The notes below the pieces were generated by a model that saw only the letters and a program-made list of their open reading frames with translations, did no database searches and was not told the DNA's origin. A stretch of 64,000 bases of DNA, from contig NZ_RWJX01000006.1 of assembly GCF_004123805.1 (NCBI RefSeq), forward strand, positions 42,054-106,053, written 5' to 3'. The DNA comes from Cellulomonas endophytica. GTDB lineage: Bacteria > Actinomycetota > Actinomycetes > Actinomycetales > Cellulomonadaceae. The first letter of the stretch is position 1; each line of letters begins with the position of its first letter. A program made the translations under genes and the position numbers. Shown in pieces: positions 18,040 to 27,400 of this stretch.

Positions 18040-19400
18040 CCGGCGTGGTGCCGGACCCCTACGTGCCCCACCGCGGCGGTGGCGGCCTGCGGGTCGAGCG
18101 CTACGACCTCGAGCTCGACTACCGCGTGCGCACGAACCGGCTCGCCGGCACCGCGCGGCTCCAGGGCGTCGCGACGCTCGACGTCGACCGCGTGACGCTC
18201 GACCTGGACCGGCTGCGGGTGGAGGACGTGCGCGTCGACGGCGCGCGCGCCCGCTGGACGCACCGGGACGGGCGCCTGGTCGTGCGACTGCCGGCGCCGG
18301 TCCGGGCGGGCACGGGGCTCGTCGTCGAGGTGCGCTACGCCGGGGCGCCGCGGCCGACCCGCGGGCCCTGGGGCGAGGTTGGCTGGGAGGAGCTGACGGA
18401 CGGGGTGCTCGTGGCCGGGCAGCCCGACGGCGCCCCCTCGTGGTTCCCCTGCGTCGACCTGCCGGGGGAGAAGGCCGAGCTGCGGCTCGTCCTCACCACG
18501 GAGCCCGGCTACACGCTCGTCGGCAACGCCCCGGTCCTCGCGCGGACCTCCCGCGCGGGCTCCGTGCGCTGGGAGCTGGCGCCCTCCGCGCCGCTGGCCC
18601 CCTACCTGGCGACCGTCCAGCTCGGCCGGTACGAGCGCCACGTCCTCGCGCCCGGCCCCGACGGCGGGCCCGGGGTGGGGCAGGACGTCCGCCAGGAGGT
18701 GCACGCGCCCGCCGCGCGCCGGGCCGGGGCGCTGCGGGACCTCGCCCGGCAGCCGGTCATGATGAGGCTGTTCTCGGACCTGTTCGGGCCGTACCCCTTC
18801 GACTCCTACGCGGTGGTCGTCACGGACGACCCGCTGGAGATCCCGCTGGAGGCCCAGGGCCTGTCGGTGTTCGGCGCGCAGCACCTCGACGGGCGCGGCG
18901 GGTACGAGCGGCTCGTCGCGCACGAGCTCGCGCACCAGTGGTTCGGCAACAGCCTCACGGCGACGACGTGGCGCGACATCTGGCTGCACGAGGGCTTCGC
19001 CTGCTACGCGGAGTGGCTGTGGTGGGAGGCCTCCGGGCAGGCGTCCGCCGATCGCACGGCGCGCGAGGCGCTCACCCGGCTGCGGCGGCTGCCCCAGGAC
19101 CTCGTGCTCACCGAGCCCGGCGCCGAGCGGATGTTCGACGACCGCGTCTACCAGCGGGGCGCGCTCACCGTGCACGCCCTGCGGCGGGCGGTCGGCGACG
19201 GGCCCTTCGTCGACGTGCTGCGGGCGTGGACGGCGCGGTACCGGCACGCGACGGTGCGGACCGCGGACCTGCTCGCGGTCGTGCGCGAGGTGGCGGGGCG
19301 CGACGTCTCGCCCGTGCTGCTGCCCTGGCTGCAGGAGGCGGGGCTGCCCGACCTGCCCTCGGGCAGCGGCGGCGGTCGGCTGCGCCGGCTGCGGCTCTGA
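18036..19400 (+). CDS. M1 family zinc metallopeptidase, coupled to the NRPS
   Basis: 454 residues. The GTG at 18036 overlaps the NRPS stop (GTGA), so translation is coupled; no independent site is needed. Gluzincin centre: His296-Glu297-x-x-His300 (HELAHQWFGN), third ligand Glu319 (WLHEGFACYAEW), 18 residues on, and an upstream GAMEN-like exopeptidase loop replaced by EAQGLSVFG. At half the size of PepN it lacks the C-terminal helical domain, like several short actinobacterial M1 enzymes. No signal peptide is seen. Given that known poly-lysine producers carry zinc aminopeptidases that degrade the polymer, a polymer-trimming or self-protection role is a reasonable inference. Confidence 0.85.
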   Translation: MTGVVPDPYVPHRGGGGLRVERYDLELDYRVRTNRLAGTARLQGVATLDVDRVTLDLDRLRVEDVRVDGARARWTHRDGRLVVRLPAPVRAGTGLVVEVRYAGAPRPTRGPWGEVGWEELTDGVLVAGQPDGAPSWFPCVDLPGEKAELRLVLTTEPGYTLVGNAPVLARTSRAGSVRWELAPSAPLAPYLATVQLGRYERHVLAPGPDGGPGVGQDVRQEVHAPAARRAGALRDLARQPVMMRLFSDLFGPYPFDSYAVVVTDDPLEIPLEAQGLSVFGAQHLDGRGGYERLVAHELAHQWFGNSLTATTWRDIWLHEGFACYAEWLWWEASGQASADRTAREALTRLRRLPQDLVLTEPGAERMFDDRVYQRGALTVHALRRAVGDGPFVDVLRAWTARYRHATVRTADLLAVVREVAGRDVSPVLLPWLQEAGLPDLPSGSGGGRLRRLRL

Positions 19401-19470
19401 CGCGCCGGCCGCGCCGGCGGCCGCGCCGGCGGACCGCCCCGCCCGGGGCGCGGGGGCGCGCGGGCCGCTC

Positions 19471-19476
19471 TAGGGT
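19471..19476 (+). promoter_or_regulatory. -10 hexamer TAGGGT, leaderless promoter
   Basis: TAGGGT ends 6 nt before the GTG at 19483, which has no Shine-Dalgarno. Confidence 0.55.
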
Positions 19477-19482
19477 CCGGAC

Positions 19483-20418
19483 GTGAAGACCTTCACCCTG
19501 CCCGGCACCGACATCACCGCGCCGAACGTCGTCCTCGGCCTCATGCGGATCACGGACAAGACCGACGACGAGGTGCGCGACCTGCTCCGGGCCGCCCGCG
19601 ACGCCGGCATCGACTTCCTCGACCACGCCGACGTCTACGGTTCGGAGCTCCACCACTGCGAGCGGCGCTTCGCCGAGGCGATGGCGCTCACCGCCTCGCA
19701 GCGGGACGAGCTGACGATCCAGACGAAGTGCGGCATCGTCCCCGACGGCCCGTACTTCGACTTCTCCTACGAGCACGTCGTCGCGTCCGTCGAGGGCTCG
19801 CTCGAGGCGCTGCGCACGGACCGCATCGACGTCCTGCTGCTGCACCGCCCCGACGCGCTCGTCGAGCCCGAGGAGGTCGCGCGGGCGTTCGACACGCTGC
19901 ACGCCGCGGGCAAGGTGCGCGCCTTCGGCGTCTCCAACCACACCCCCCGGCAGATCGACCTGCTGCGCCGGTACGTGCAGCAGCCGATCGTCGCCAACCA
20001 GGTGCAGCTGTCGATCCCGCACGCGCCGCTCGTCGCGCAGGGCGTCGCCGGGAACATGCTCGCCGAGGACCAGTCCGTGGTGCGGGACGGTGGCGGGATG
20101 CTGGACTACTGCCGCCTCCACGACATCACCGTCCAGGCCTGGTCCCCGTTCCAGGGCGGCTTCTTCACCGGCGCCTTCCTCGGCGACCCGGCGTTCGCCG
20201 AGCTCAACGCCGTGGTCGACCGGCTCGCCGCCGCCTACGACGTGCCGCCGATCGCCATCGCCACCGCCTGGATCACGCGGCACCCGGCGCAGATGCAGGT
20301 CGTGCTCGGCACGACGACCCCCGAGCGCGTCACCGGCGCCGCCCAGGGGTCGGACCTGCCGCTCACGCGCGCGGAGTGGTACGAGCTGTTCCGCGCCGCC
20401 GGGCACATCGTCCCCTGA
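19483..20418 (+). CDS. Aldo/keto reductase (YdhF-like)
   Basis: 311 residues, TIM-barrel NADPH reductase. The catalytic tetrad is complete: Asp50, Tyr52 (DHADVYGS), Lys82 (QTKCG) and His121 (LLHRPD). The NADPH-binding end shows [11 protein letters not shown]. Resembles the E. coli YdhF subgroup ([13 protein letters not shown] start, a TQAKCGI-like segment, LEDQ insertion). Has its own leaderless promoter, so it need not belong to the NRPS unit in front of it. Substrate unknown. Confidence 0.88.
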   Translation: MKTFTLPGTDITAPNVVLGLMRITDKTDDEVRDLLRAARDAGIDFLDHADVYGSELHHCERRFAEAMALTASQRDELTIQTKCGIVPDGPYFDFSYEHVVASVEGSLEALRTDRIDVLLLHRPDALVEPEEVARAFDTLHAAGKVRAFGVSNHTPRQIDLLRRYVQQPIVANQVQLSIPHAPLVAQGVAGNMLAEDQSVVRDGGGMLDYCRLHDITVQAWSPFQGGFFTGAFLGDPAFAELNAVVDRLAAAYDVPPIAIATAWITRHPAQMQVVLGTTTPERVTGAAQGSDLPLTRAEWYELFRAAGHIVP

Positions 20419-20463
20419 GCGGCCCGGCGGCGGCCGCACGGGCGGTCCGGCGGACCGGGTCCC

Positions 20464-21288
20464 TCACGCCCCGTGGGGGACCGTCGGGGCCGGGTCGCCG
20501 AGCAGGTCGACGAGCCCGCTGTCGACCCGCCCCGCCCCGGGCGGACCTGCGGCGGCGTCGGCGCCCCGCCGGGTCGTCCGCAGCGCCAGCGCGGCGGCCG
20601 CCCCCGGCGGGGCGCCGGCGGGCACGACGAGGTCGAGCAGCCACCACCGGCCGCCTGCGAGCCGCGGGTCCGCCGTGCGCACGGCGGGGGCGCCCGCGGC
20701 GTCCGCGACGTCCAGCGCACCGGAGGCCAGCCGCAGCCCGCACCCGGCGGCCTTGAGCACGGCCTCCGCCCGCACCCACCGGGTGCGTCGGTCGTCGGCG
20801 CCCCCGCCGGGCGCCGCGCGCACCCCGGCGGCCCGGAGCGCGTCGGCGGGCACCGCGCCGCTCTCCACGTCGACCCCGAGCCCGTCCGCGGGCCCGTCCG
20901 CGAGCCCGTCCCCGAGCCCGTCCCCGGGCCCGTCCCCGGGGCCGGACGCACGGCCCCCGGCCGCCCGCCCGAGGGCGACGACGACGAGGCCCGGCGTGCG
21001 CGCCAGGCTCACGAGCGGCGCGGGCCGGCCCGGTGGCCCCCCGACGACGCGCGGTGCCCCGTGCCGGCCGGAGCCGCAGCGCGGGCACCGGCGCACGAGC
21101 CGCCCGCGGCCGTCCGTGGCCCCGTGCACCACGGCGTCGGCGAGCACGAGCGAGGCGGCCAGCGCGTCGCGCACCGGTCCGGGCCGGTGGGCGGCGACGC
21201 GCTCGCGGTCCGCGGGCCCGAGGCGGGGGAGGAGGGCGTCGGCGGGCGGCGGCACGGCGAACCGCACCGTCACCGCGCCCGCGTCCAC
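20464..21288 (-). CDS. 4'-phosphopantetheinyl transferase, Sfp type
   Basis: 274 residues, GTG start. Transfers phosphopantetheine from CoA to carrier-protein serines. Magnesium/CoA motif GVDVES with Asp140 and Glu142, and [10 protein letters not shown] (171-180), the W-x-x-x-E-A-x-x-K signature with Glu175 and Lys179. A Cys-x-x-Cys pair (CPRCG) and a glycine/aspartate repeat (residues 116-136) are insertions before the catalytic motif. It is a candidate to activate Ser534 of the Pls-type NRPS five genes away. Divergent from the F420 oxidoreductase gene. A CAGGAT 6 nt before the start could be a -10 or an AGGA-type site. Confidence 0.8.
   Translation of the reverse strand: MDAGAVTVRFAVPPPADALLPRLGPADRERVAAHRPGPVRDALAASLVLADAVVHGATDGRGRLVRRCPRCGSGRHGAPRVVGGPPGRPAPLVSLARTPGLVVVALGRAAGGRASGPGDGPGDGLGDGLADGPADGLGVDVESGAVPADALRAAGVRAAPGGGADDRRTRWVRAEAVLKAAGCGLRLASGALDVADAAGAPAVRTADPRLAGGRWWLLDLVVPAGAPPGAAAALALRTTRRGADAAAGPPGAGRVDSGLVDLLGDPAPTVPHGA
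20875..20942. repeat. Imperfect 12-bp tandem repeat inside the PPTase gene
   Basis: About five to six units of the type (C/G)(C/A)GCCCGTCC(C/G)C encode repeated G-(P/L)-(G/A)-D on the minus strand just before the GVDVE motif. Copy number is likely variable between strains. Confidence 0.75.
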
Positions 21289-21327
21289 GGGCCCATCCTG
21301 CCGGGCGCCGGGCGGGCCGCCGCTGGT

Positions 21328-21333
21328 TAGGGT
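21328..21333 (+). promoter_or_regulatory. -10 hexamer TAGGGT before the FGD-like gene
   Basis: TAGGGT is 44 nt upstream of the GTG at 21378, which has a good ribosome-binding site; expected leader about 38 nt. Confidence 0.45.
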
Positions 21334-21377
21334 GGGCGCCGCGGTGGCCGGCGGACGGCCCGCGACGAGGAGGACGG

Positions 21378-22382
21378 GTGGGCGAGGGCCTGCGGGTCGG
21401 CTGGACGGCGGCGCTGGAGCAGCTGCACCCGCGGGACGCGGTGGAGCTCGCCGTCGCGGCCGAGGCGGCCGGCTTCACGGGCACGCTCGCCACGGACCAC
21501 TTCCAGCCCTGGGTGCCGGCGCAGGGGCAGGCCTCCTTCGTCTGGAACGTGCTGGCGGCGGTGGCGGAGCGCACGCGCGGGGACGTCGGCCCGGGCGTGA
21601 CGGCGCCGACCTTCCGCTGGCACCCGGCGATGGTCGCCCAGGCCAGCGCCACGCTCGCCGCGATGCACCCCGACCGCCACTGGCTCGGGCTCGGCGCGGG
21701 CGAGGCCGTCAACGAGCACGTCGTCGGGCAGTACTGGCCGGAGGCGCCCGAGCGCATCAACCGCCTCTTCGAGGCGCTCGACCTCATCAAGCGCCTCTTC
21801 GCCGCCAGCCTCGCCGGCAAGGACACGAAGTTCTCCGGGCAGTGGTACCGCCTGGAGTCGACGCGGCTGTGGACCATGCCCGAGCGCGCGCCGCAGGTGC
21901 TCGTCGGGACGGCGGGGCCGGTGACCGCGCGCAGGGCGGGGCGGCACGCCGACGGGATCCTCACGGTCGGCGCGCCCGTCGACCGGCTCGCGCAGCTCCT
22001 CGGGCGGTTCGCCGACGGTGCCCGCGAGGCCGGCCGGGACGCCTCCACGATGCCGCGCGTGCTCCAGGTGCACCTGTCCTGGGCCGCCACGGACGAGGAG
22101 GCGACGGCGAACGCGCTGCGCGAGTGGCCGACGGCGGGCATGCGCTTCAACCGGGCGGACATCCGCTCGCCGTTCGACCTGGAGCAGATGGCCCGCCTCG
22201 TGCGGCCCGAGGACCTCGCCGGGCGCATGGTCGTCTCCGCCGACCCCGACGTGCACCGCGCCCAGCTGCAGCGGTACGTCGACCTGGGCTTCGACCGGAT
22301 CTACCTGCACAACGCCGGCCGCAACCAGCGCGAGTTCCTCGAGGTCTTCGGCCGCGACGTGCTCCCGGGGCTGCGCCCGTGA
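21378..22382 (+). CDS. F420-dependent LLM-class oxidoreductase, FGD-like (TIGR03557 type)
   Basis: 334 residues, GTG start with GAGGAGGA 6 nt upstream. Bacterial-luciferase-like TIM barrel using coenzyme F420. Start [29 protein letters not shown], then SDHFQPW-like [31 protein letters not shown] and the final [14 protein letters not shown] follow F420-dependent glucose-6-phosphate dehydrogenase (FGD) closely over the whole length. True glucose-6-phosphate use is not proven; related FGD-like proteins act on other substrates. The stop overlaps the cofE start (GTGA), tying a cofactor consumer to cofactor synthesis. A TAGGGT at 21328-21333 may be its promoter. Confidence 0.86.
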   Translation: MGEGLRVGWTAALEQLHPRDAVELAVAAEAAGFTGTLATDHFQPWVPAQGQASFVWNVLAAVAERTRGDVGPGVTAPTFRWHPAMVAQASATLAAMHPDRHWLGLGAGEAVNEHVVGQYWPEAPERINRLFEALDLIKRLFAASLAGKDTKFSGQWYRLESTRLWTMPERAPQVLVGTAGPVTARRAGRHADGILTVGAPVDRLAQLLGRFADGAREAGRDASTMPRVLQVHLSWAATDEEATANALREWPTAGMRFNRADIRSPFDLEQMARLVRPEDLAGRMVVSADPDVHRAQLQRYVDLGFDRIYLHNAGRNQREFLEVFGRDVLPGLRP

Positions 22383-23287
22383 CCGCCGTCGGGCCGGTCG
22401 AGCCCGTCGAGCCCGTCGAGCCGGTCGAGCCGGTCGAGCCCGTCGAGCCCGTCGAGCCCGTCGACGTCGTGCTGTCCGCCTGGGCGCCGGCCGGGCTGGG
22501 GGAGGTGCGGCCCGGCGACGACCTGCCGGCGCTCCTCGTCGCGCTCCTGCGCGCCGACGCCGCCCGGGACCCCGCCCGTGCGCCGGCCGACGGCGACGTC
22601 CTCGTCCTCACGAGCAAGGTCGTCTCGAAGGCGGAGGGCCGGGTCGTCGCCGCCGACGACCGCGAGGACGCCATCACGGCCGAGACCGTGCGGGTCGTCG
22701 CGACGCGCGCGTTCCCCGGGGGGGTGACCCGCATCGTCGAGAACCGGCTGGGCCTGGTCATGGCGGCCGCCGGGGTCGACGCGAGCAACACCCCCGGCGG
22801 GACCGTGCTGCTGCTGCCGGAGGACCCCGACGCCTCCGCGCGGGCCGTGCGCCGGGCGGTGGCCGACGCGTTCGGGGCGCGGGTGGGCGTGCTCGTCTCC
22901 GACACCGCCGGGCGGCCCTGGCGCGAGGGCGTCACGGACCTCACCATCGGCGCGGCGGGCGTGCGCGTGCTCGACGACCTGCGCGGCTCGGCCGACACCT
23001 TCGGCCGGCCCCTGACGATGACCGTCGCGGCCGTCGCCGACGAGCTGGCCGCCGCCGCCGAGCTCGTCAAGGGCAAGGCGACCGGCCGGCCGCTGGCGGT
23101 CGTGCGCGGGGCGGGGCACCTCGTCGTCGAGGAGGACGGGCCCGGGGCGCGGGTGCTGACCCGCACCGGGCCGACCGACATGTTCGCGCTGGGCACCGCC
23201 GAGGCGTACGCCGCGGGCTGGGCCGACGGCTGCGCCGGGCGCCGGGCGGGGGTCCCGGGTGCCGCGCCCGGGCCGGTGCCACGATGA
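22379..23287 (+). CDS. cofE: Coenzyme F420-0:L-glutamate ligase, single-domain CofE
   Basis: 302 residues, GTG overlapping the preceding stop. CofE adds gamma-linked glutamates to F420-0 using GTP. Recognisable blocks: [52 protein letters not shown] with metal ligands, and [18 protein letters not shown]. It ends where CofE domains end, so the C-terminal flavin nitroreductase-like domain of mycobacterial FbiB is absent. The extreme N-terminus is a Val-Glu-Pro repeat of seven units with no counterpart in the family; translation could begin after it but no other good start exists before DVVLSAW. Confidence 0.9.
   Translation: MTAVGPVEPVEPVEPVEPVEPVEPVEPVDVVLSAWAPAGLGEVRPGDDLPALLVALLRADAARDPARAPADGDVLVLTSKVVSKAEGRVVAADDREDAITAETVRVVATRAFPGGVTRIVENRLGLVMAAAGVDASNTPGGTVLLLPEDPDASARAVRRAVADAFGARVGVLVSDTAGRPWREGVTDLTIGAAGVRVLDDLRGSADTFGRPLTMTVAAVADELAAAAELVKGKATGRPLAVVRGAGHLVVEEDGPGARVLTRTGPTDMFALGTAEAYAAGWADGCAGRRAGVPGAAPGPVPR
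22397..22459 (+). repeat. Seven tandem 9-bp units (GTCGAGCCS) at the cofE 5' end
   Basis: Seven copies of GTC GAG CC(C/G) run in frame, encoding (VEP)7. Units differ only at the last base, so the array is young and may change length by slippage without breaking the frame. Confidence 0.95.
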
Positions 23288-23336
23288 CGGCGTGGCCGAT
23301 CACGGCCCGCCCGAGGACCGCCGGCAGGAGGACCGC

Positions 23337-23777
23337 ATGATCGTCGTGACCACGGACGCCGTCCCGGGGTACCGCGTCGTCGCGGTCCTGGGGGAGGTCC
23401 TCGGGCTCACCGTCCGGTCCCTCAACGTCGCGACGAGCCTCACCGCCGGCCTGCGCTCCCTCGCCGGCGGCGAGATCCCCGAGCACACGCGCGTGCTCGA
23501 GGAGAGCCGGGCCGAGGCGACCGCCCGGATGACCTCGCAGGCCGCGGCCCGGGGGGCCAACGCCGTCATCGGCACCCGCTTCGACACGGGCGCGGTCGGC
23601 CAGTTCGGCGAAGTCTGCGCCTACGGCACGGCGGCCGTCGTCGAGCCGCTGCCGGCCGGCGTGCCGGGCAGCACGCCCCAGTCCGCGCAGGACGCGGACC
23701 GCGCGGCGGCGGGACCCCCGGGCACCGTGCCCCCGGGGACGACGCCCCCGGATGCCGCCTCCCTCCCCGGTCACTAG
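23337..23777 (+). CDS. YbjQ/UPF0145 family protein
   Basis: 146 residues, ATG with AGGAGG 5 nt upstream. Residues 1-105 form the YbjQ fold: VTTDAVPGYRVVAVLGEVLGLTV, EARAEATARMTSQAAARGANAVIG and FGEVCAYGTAAVVEPL, the pattern of a small pentameric heavy-metal-binding-like domain of unknown function. The last 40 residues are Pro/Gly/Ala-rich and disordered. Not obviously linked to the cofE gene 49 nt upstream. Confidence 0.85.
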   Translation: MIVVTTDAVPGYRVVAVLGEVLGLTVRSLNVATSLTAGLRSLAGGEIPEHTRVLEESRAEATARMTSQAAARGANAVIGTRFDTGAVGQFGEVCAYGTAAVVEPLPAGVPGSTPQSAQDADRAAAGPPGTVPPGTTPPDAASLPGH

Positions 23778-23860
23778 CGTCGGGGGCACGGGCCCGAGCA
23801 GCGGGGCCCGTCCACCCGCCGGGGCGCTGCCGCCCGGCGTCGACCGTCCGGGAGGACCCC

Positions 23861-24268
23861 GTGGCCACCGCGCACCGGAACCGCCCCCGCTTCTTCACCG
23901 CCTACTCGTTCGGCATCATCACGGGGCTGCTCTTCCTGCTGTCGTGGATCGGGCAGTTCGTCTTCCAGCTCCTCGAGGAGCGGGGCGTCGCGGAGCAGCA
24001 CGGGGAGACCTTCGCGTGGGGCGACTTCTGGCCCTCGTTCCTGCAGTCGACGTTCGAGAACTGGCAGTCCGAGTTCCTGCAGCTCGTGTGGCAGGCGGCC
24101 GGGCTCGCGATGTTCTTCTGGTGGGGCTCCTCGCAGTCGAAGGAGGGCAACGAGCGGCTGGAGGCGAAGGTCGACCGGCTGCTCGTCGCGCAGGGCGTGG
24201 ACCCCGACGAGTTCGAGTACCGCGAGGAGCGCGAGGCGGAGGAGCAGGAGCACCAGCGTCCCCGCTGA
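23861..24268 (+). CDS. Small membrane protein, DUF6766-like
   Basis: 135 residues, GTG after GGGAGG. Two hydrophobic stretches, about residues 14-37 (FGIITGLLFLLSWIG) and 74-90 (LVWQAAGLAMFFWWG), flank an extracytoplasmic or cytoplasmic loop with FAWGDFWPSFLQSTFENWQSEF; the tail is acidic, coiled-coil-like and charged. The layout and the GDFW...ENWQSEF loop recall the DUF6766 proteins of many bacteria, function unknown. TAGCGT at about 23774 could be its -10. Confidence 0.65.
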   Translation: MATAHRNRPRFFTAYSFGIITGLLFLLSWIGQFVFQLLEERGVAEQHGETFAWGDFWPSFLQSTFENWQSEFLQLVWQAAGLAMFFWWGSSQSKEGNERLEAKVDRLLVAQGVDPDEFEYREEREAEEQEHQRPR

Positions 24269-24423
24269 CGCCGCGGTGCCGTCCCGCGACGCGCCGCGCA
24301 GGGCGCCGGCTGCACCCGCCCGCACACCCGCCCGCGCGCCCGGTCGGGGGAGCGGCACGGGCGGACGGGTGAGCCTGCCGGGCGGCGCTCACCCCGCCCG
24401 GCGCCGCCCCCGATCCGGGCGGC

Positions 24424-27400
24424 ATGCTCTCCCGCTCCCGGCGTCGTGCGCGCGCCCTCCCGCCGTCCACCCCCGTGGCGGGCCCCCGTCCCGGTCGGCC
24501 CCTCCTGCGGCGCACCGCCGCCGTCGTCGCCGCCGGTGCCGTCGGCCTGACGGGGGTCGCCGCCGCGCCCGCCGCCTGGTCGTCCGACGACGCGCCCGTC
24601 GCGACCGGGGTGGCGTCCGCCGACGGCGTGCTCGTGCCGGTCCCCGGCGCGACGGAGCCCGGCGAGGGGCCGGGCGTCGTGCGCGCGCAGACGGTCGAGG
24701 TCGGTCTCGCAGGCCTGCCCGCCCCGGCCCCGGCCGCCGCCGAGGACGTGCCGGTGCCCGTCGCGGACGACCCGGCGGACGCCGGGGACGAGGTGCCCGG
24801 CGCCCCCGCCGCCGCGGGCGACGAGGTGCCCCCGGGCGACGCGGCGCCCGTCGACGCGGCACCCGCCACCGCCGTCGACCTGGCCCTGTTCCCCGACCTC
24901 GTCGTGGGCACCCTCCTGACGCCCGCGCGCACCGAGGGCGAGGCCACGGTCTGGTCCGGCCGCGTCGTCGACGCCGGTGGCGCCGGCGAGGCGGGCGGGT
25001 CCGTCGTCCTCGTCGAGCACGACGGCGGCCTCAGCGGCTCCGTCGCCGTCGGCGACGACGTCTACCGCCTCACCGCCGTCGCCGCGGGCACGTCCCTCGT
25101 CGAGCAGGTCGACCCGGCCGCGCTGCCCGCCGCGGGGGACGACGAGGTGCGCCCGGGCGACGCCGACGCCTACCGCCCCGTCGCGGGCGACGCGCCCGCC
25201 CCCGACGCCGCCGACGGGCTCGTGTCCTCGCTCGTGGCGGCCGCGTCCGACGCCGACGCCGACGCCGGGACCGCGGCCGACGGCAGCCCCGTCGTCGACG
25301 TCCTCGTCGGCTACTCCACCGCGGCGAAGGACGCCCGCGGCGGCCAGGTCGCGATGGAGTCCGACGTCCTGCTCGCGATCGCGCAGACGAACGAGGCGTT
25401 CGCGGAGTCGGGCATCGGCGCCCGCGTCCGCCTGACCCGTGCCGTGGAGGTGCCCCTGAACGGCGACGTCACCTCCGCCGTGCTGTCGCGGACGGCGAAC
25501 CCGGGCGACGGCTGGAACGACGGCCTGCACGTGCTGCGCGACGCCGACGGGGCGGACCTCGTCGCGCTCGTCGTCGACGACGCCGCGAACCAGGCCTGCG
25601 GCATCGCCTACGTCCAGGGCGCCGGCGCCGGCTTCGCGCCCTACGGCGTGAGCCTCGTCGACGTGCACTGCTCGACGGGCACGTACTCGTTCACCCACGA
25701 GCTCGGCCACAACTTCGGCGCGGCGCACGACCGCGGCTCCTGGAGCGGCACGCCGGCCTACCCCTACGGCTACGGCTGGGTGAACGCCACGGCGCGCTTC
25801 CGCACCGTCATGGCCTACGCCAACGCCTGCGCCGGCTGCGCCCGGGTGCTCCGGTTCTCCAACCCGGACCTCACGCTGAACGGCTACCCGCTCGGCGCGC
25901 CCATCGGGGCGACGAACCAGGCCGACCAGCGCGCGCTCGTCAACGTCACCGCCCCGGTGACCGCGGCGTTCCGCGGCGCCCCCGTGCCGGCCTCGCTCGC
26001 CGTGACCGCCCCGGCGGAGGCGGCCCGCGTCACCGCGCCGGGCACGACGACGGTCCGCTGGACGCGCACCGGCAACGTCGGGACGACCGTGCGGGTCGAG
26101 CTGCTGCCCCCCACCGGTGCGGCGGTCGTGCTGGCCACGGCCGCGCCCGCCGGCGTCGACGCCCTCCCCTGGAAGGTCGCGTCGACGCTCGCGCGCGGCG
26201 ACGGCTACCGCGTGCGGGTCACGTCCGTGCTCGACCCGAGCCTGACCTCGACGTCGGAGCCGTTCGCGCTCGTCGACCCGGTCCTGACCGTCACCGCCCC
26301 GGCCGGCGGCGAGACCTGGGCCGTCGGCACCCCGCGCACCGTCTCCTGGACCTCCACCGGCACGCCCACGGGGTACGTGAAGCTCACGCTGGAGCGCCCG
26401 GGCGCCACGCCCGTCGTGCTCACGAGCACCGCGAAGGTCGGCACGGACGGCGTCGGGTCCTTCACGTGGACCCCCGCCGCCACGCTCGGCGCCTACGACG
26501 ACTACGCGGTGCGCGCCACGCTCACCGCCGTGCCCGCCGTGACGGACGCCTCGGCCGGCGCCCTCACCCTGACCGGCGGCCCCGCGGTGCGGCTCACCTC
26601 CGGCACGCCGACGGAGCCCTGGCGCGCGGGCGGCACCTACACGACGACCTGGACGACGTCCGGCACCGTCGGCAGCACGGTGCTCGTCGAGCTGCTCCGC
26701 GGCACGACCGTCGCCGCGACCGTGGCGTCCAACGTCCCCGCGGGCAACGGCACGGTCACCTGGAAGGCCCCGGCCAGCCTCGCCGACGGCACCTACCGGG
26801 TCCGCGTCTCCAGCACCTCGCTGCGGCACCTCTCGTCGTCCACGGACGAGCTCGTCCTGCTGGGCACCTCCATCGTGGCCGGCGACCCCGCCGACGGCAC
26901 GGCCTGGACCGCCGGCACCCCGCGCACCCTCACGTGGACGCCCGTCGGGCTCCCCGGCGCCTCCGTGAAGCTCGAGCTCGTCCGCCCCTCCGGCGCGACG
27001 GTGCTCGTCTCGGCCGGGCGGCCCCTCGCCGCCGGGTCGTACACGTGGACGCCGCCGCTCACGACGCCGCCCGCCGCCGACTACCGCGTCCGGGTCACGG
27101 TCGTGGGGAACACGGCCGTCACCGCGACGAGCGCCACGGACCTCGCGGTGGTGCGGCCGACGATCGCCGCGCCGACGCCCGCCGAGGCGCAGACGTGGAC
27201 GACGGGGGCACCCGTCACGCTGGGCTGGCGGCTCACGCCGGGCGTCACGGCTCCCGTGAAGGTCGAGCTCGTGCGCGGCACCGCGGTGACGGTCGTGGCC
27301 GCCTCGGCCCCCACGGCGGCGGACGGGACGGGCTCCGTCACGTGGACGCCGCCGGTCGCGCTCACGGCGGCGAGCGGCTACCGCGTGCGCGTCTCGGCCG

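Noticed and set aside
20875..20942. CRISPR array
   Set aside because: Units are 12 bp, contiguous, in frame and without spacers.
22397..22459. CRISPR or regulatory repeat array
   Set aside because: 9-bp contiguous units in the cofE reading frame with no spacers.
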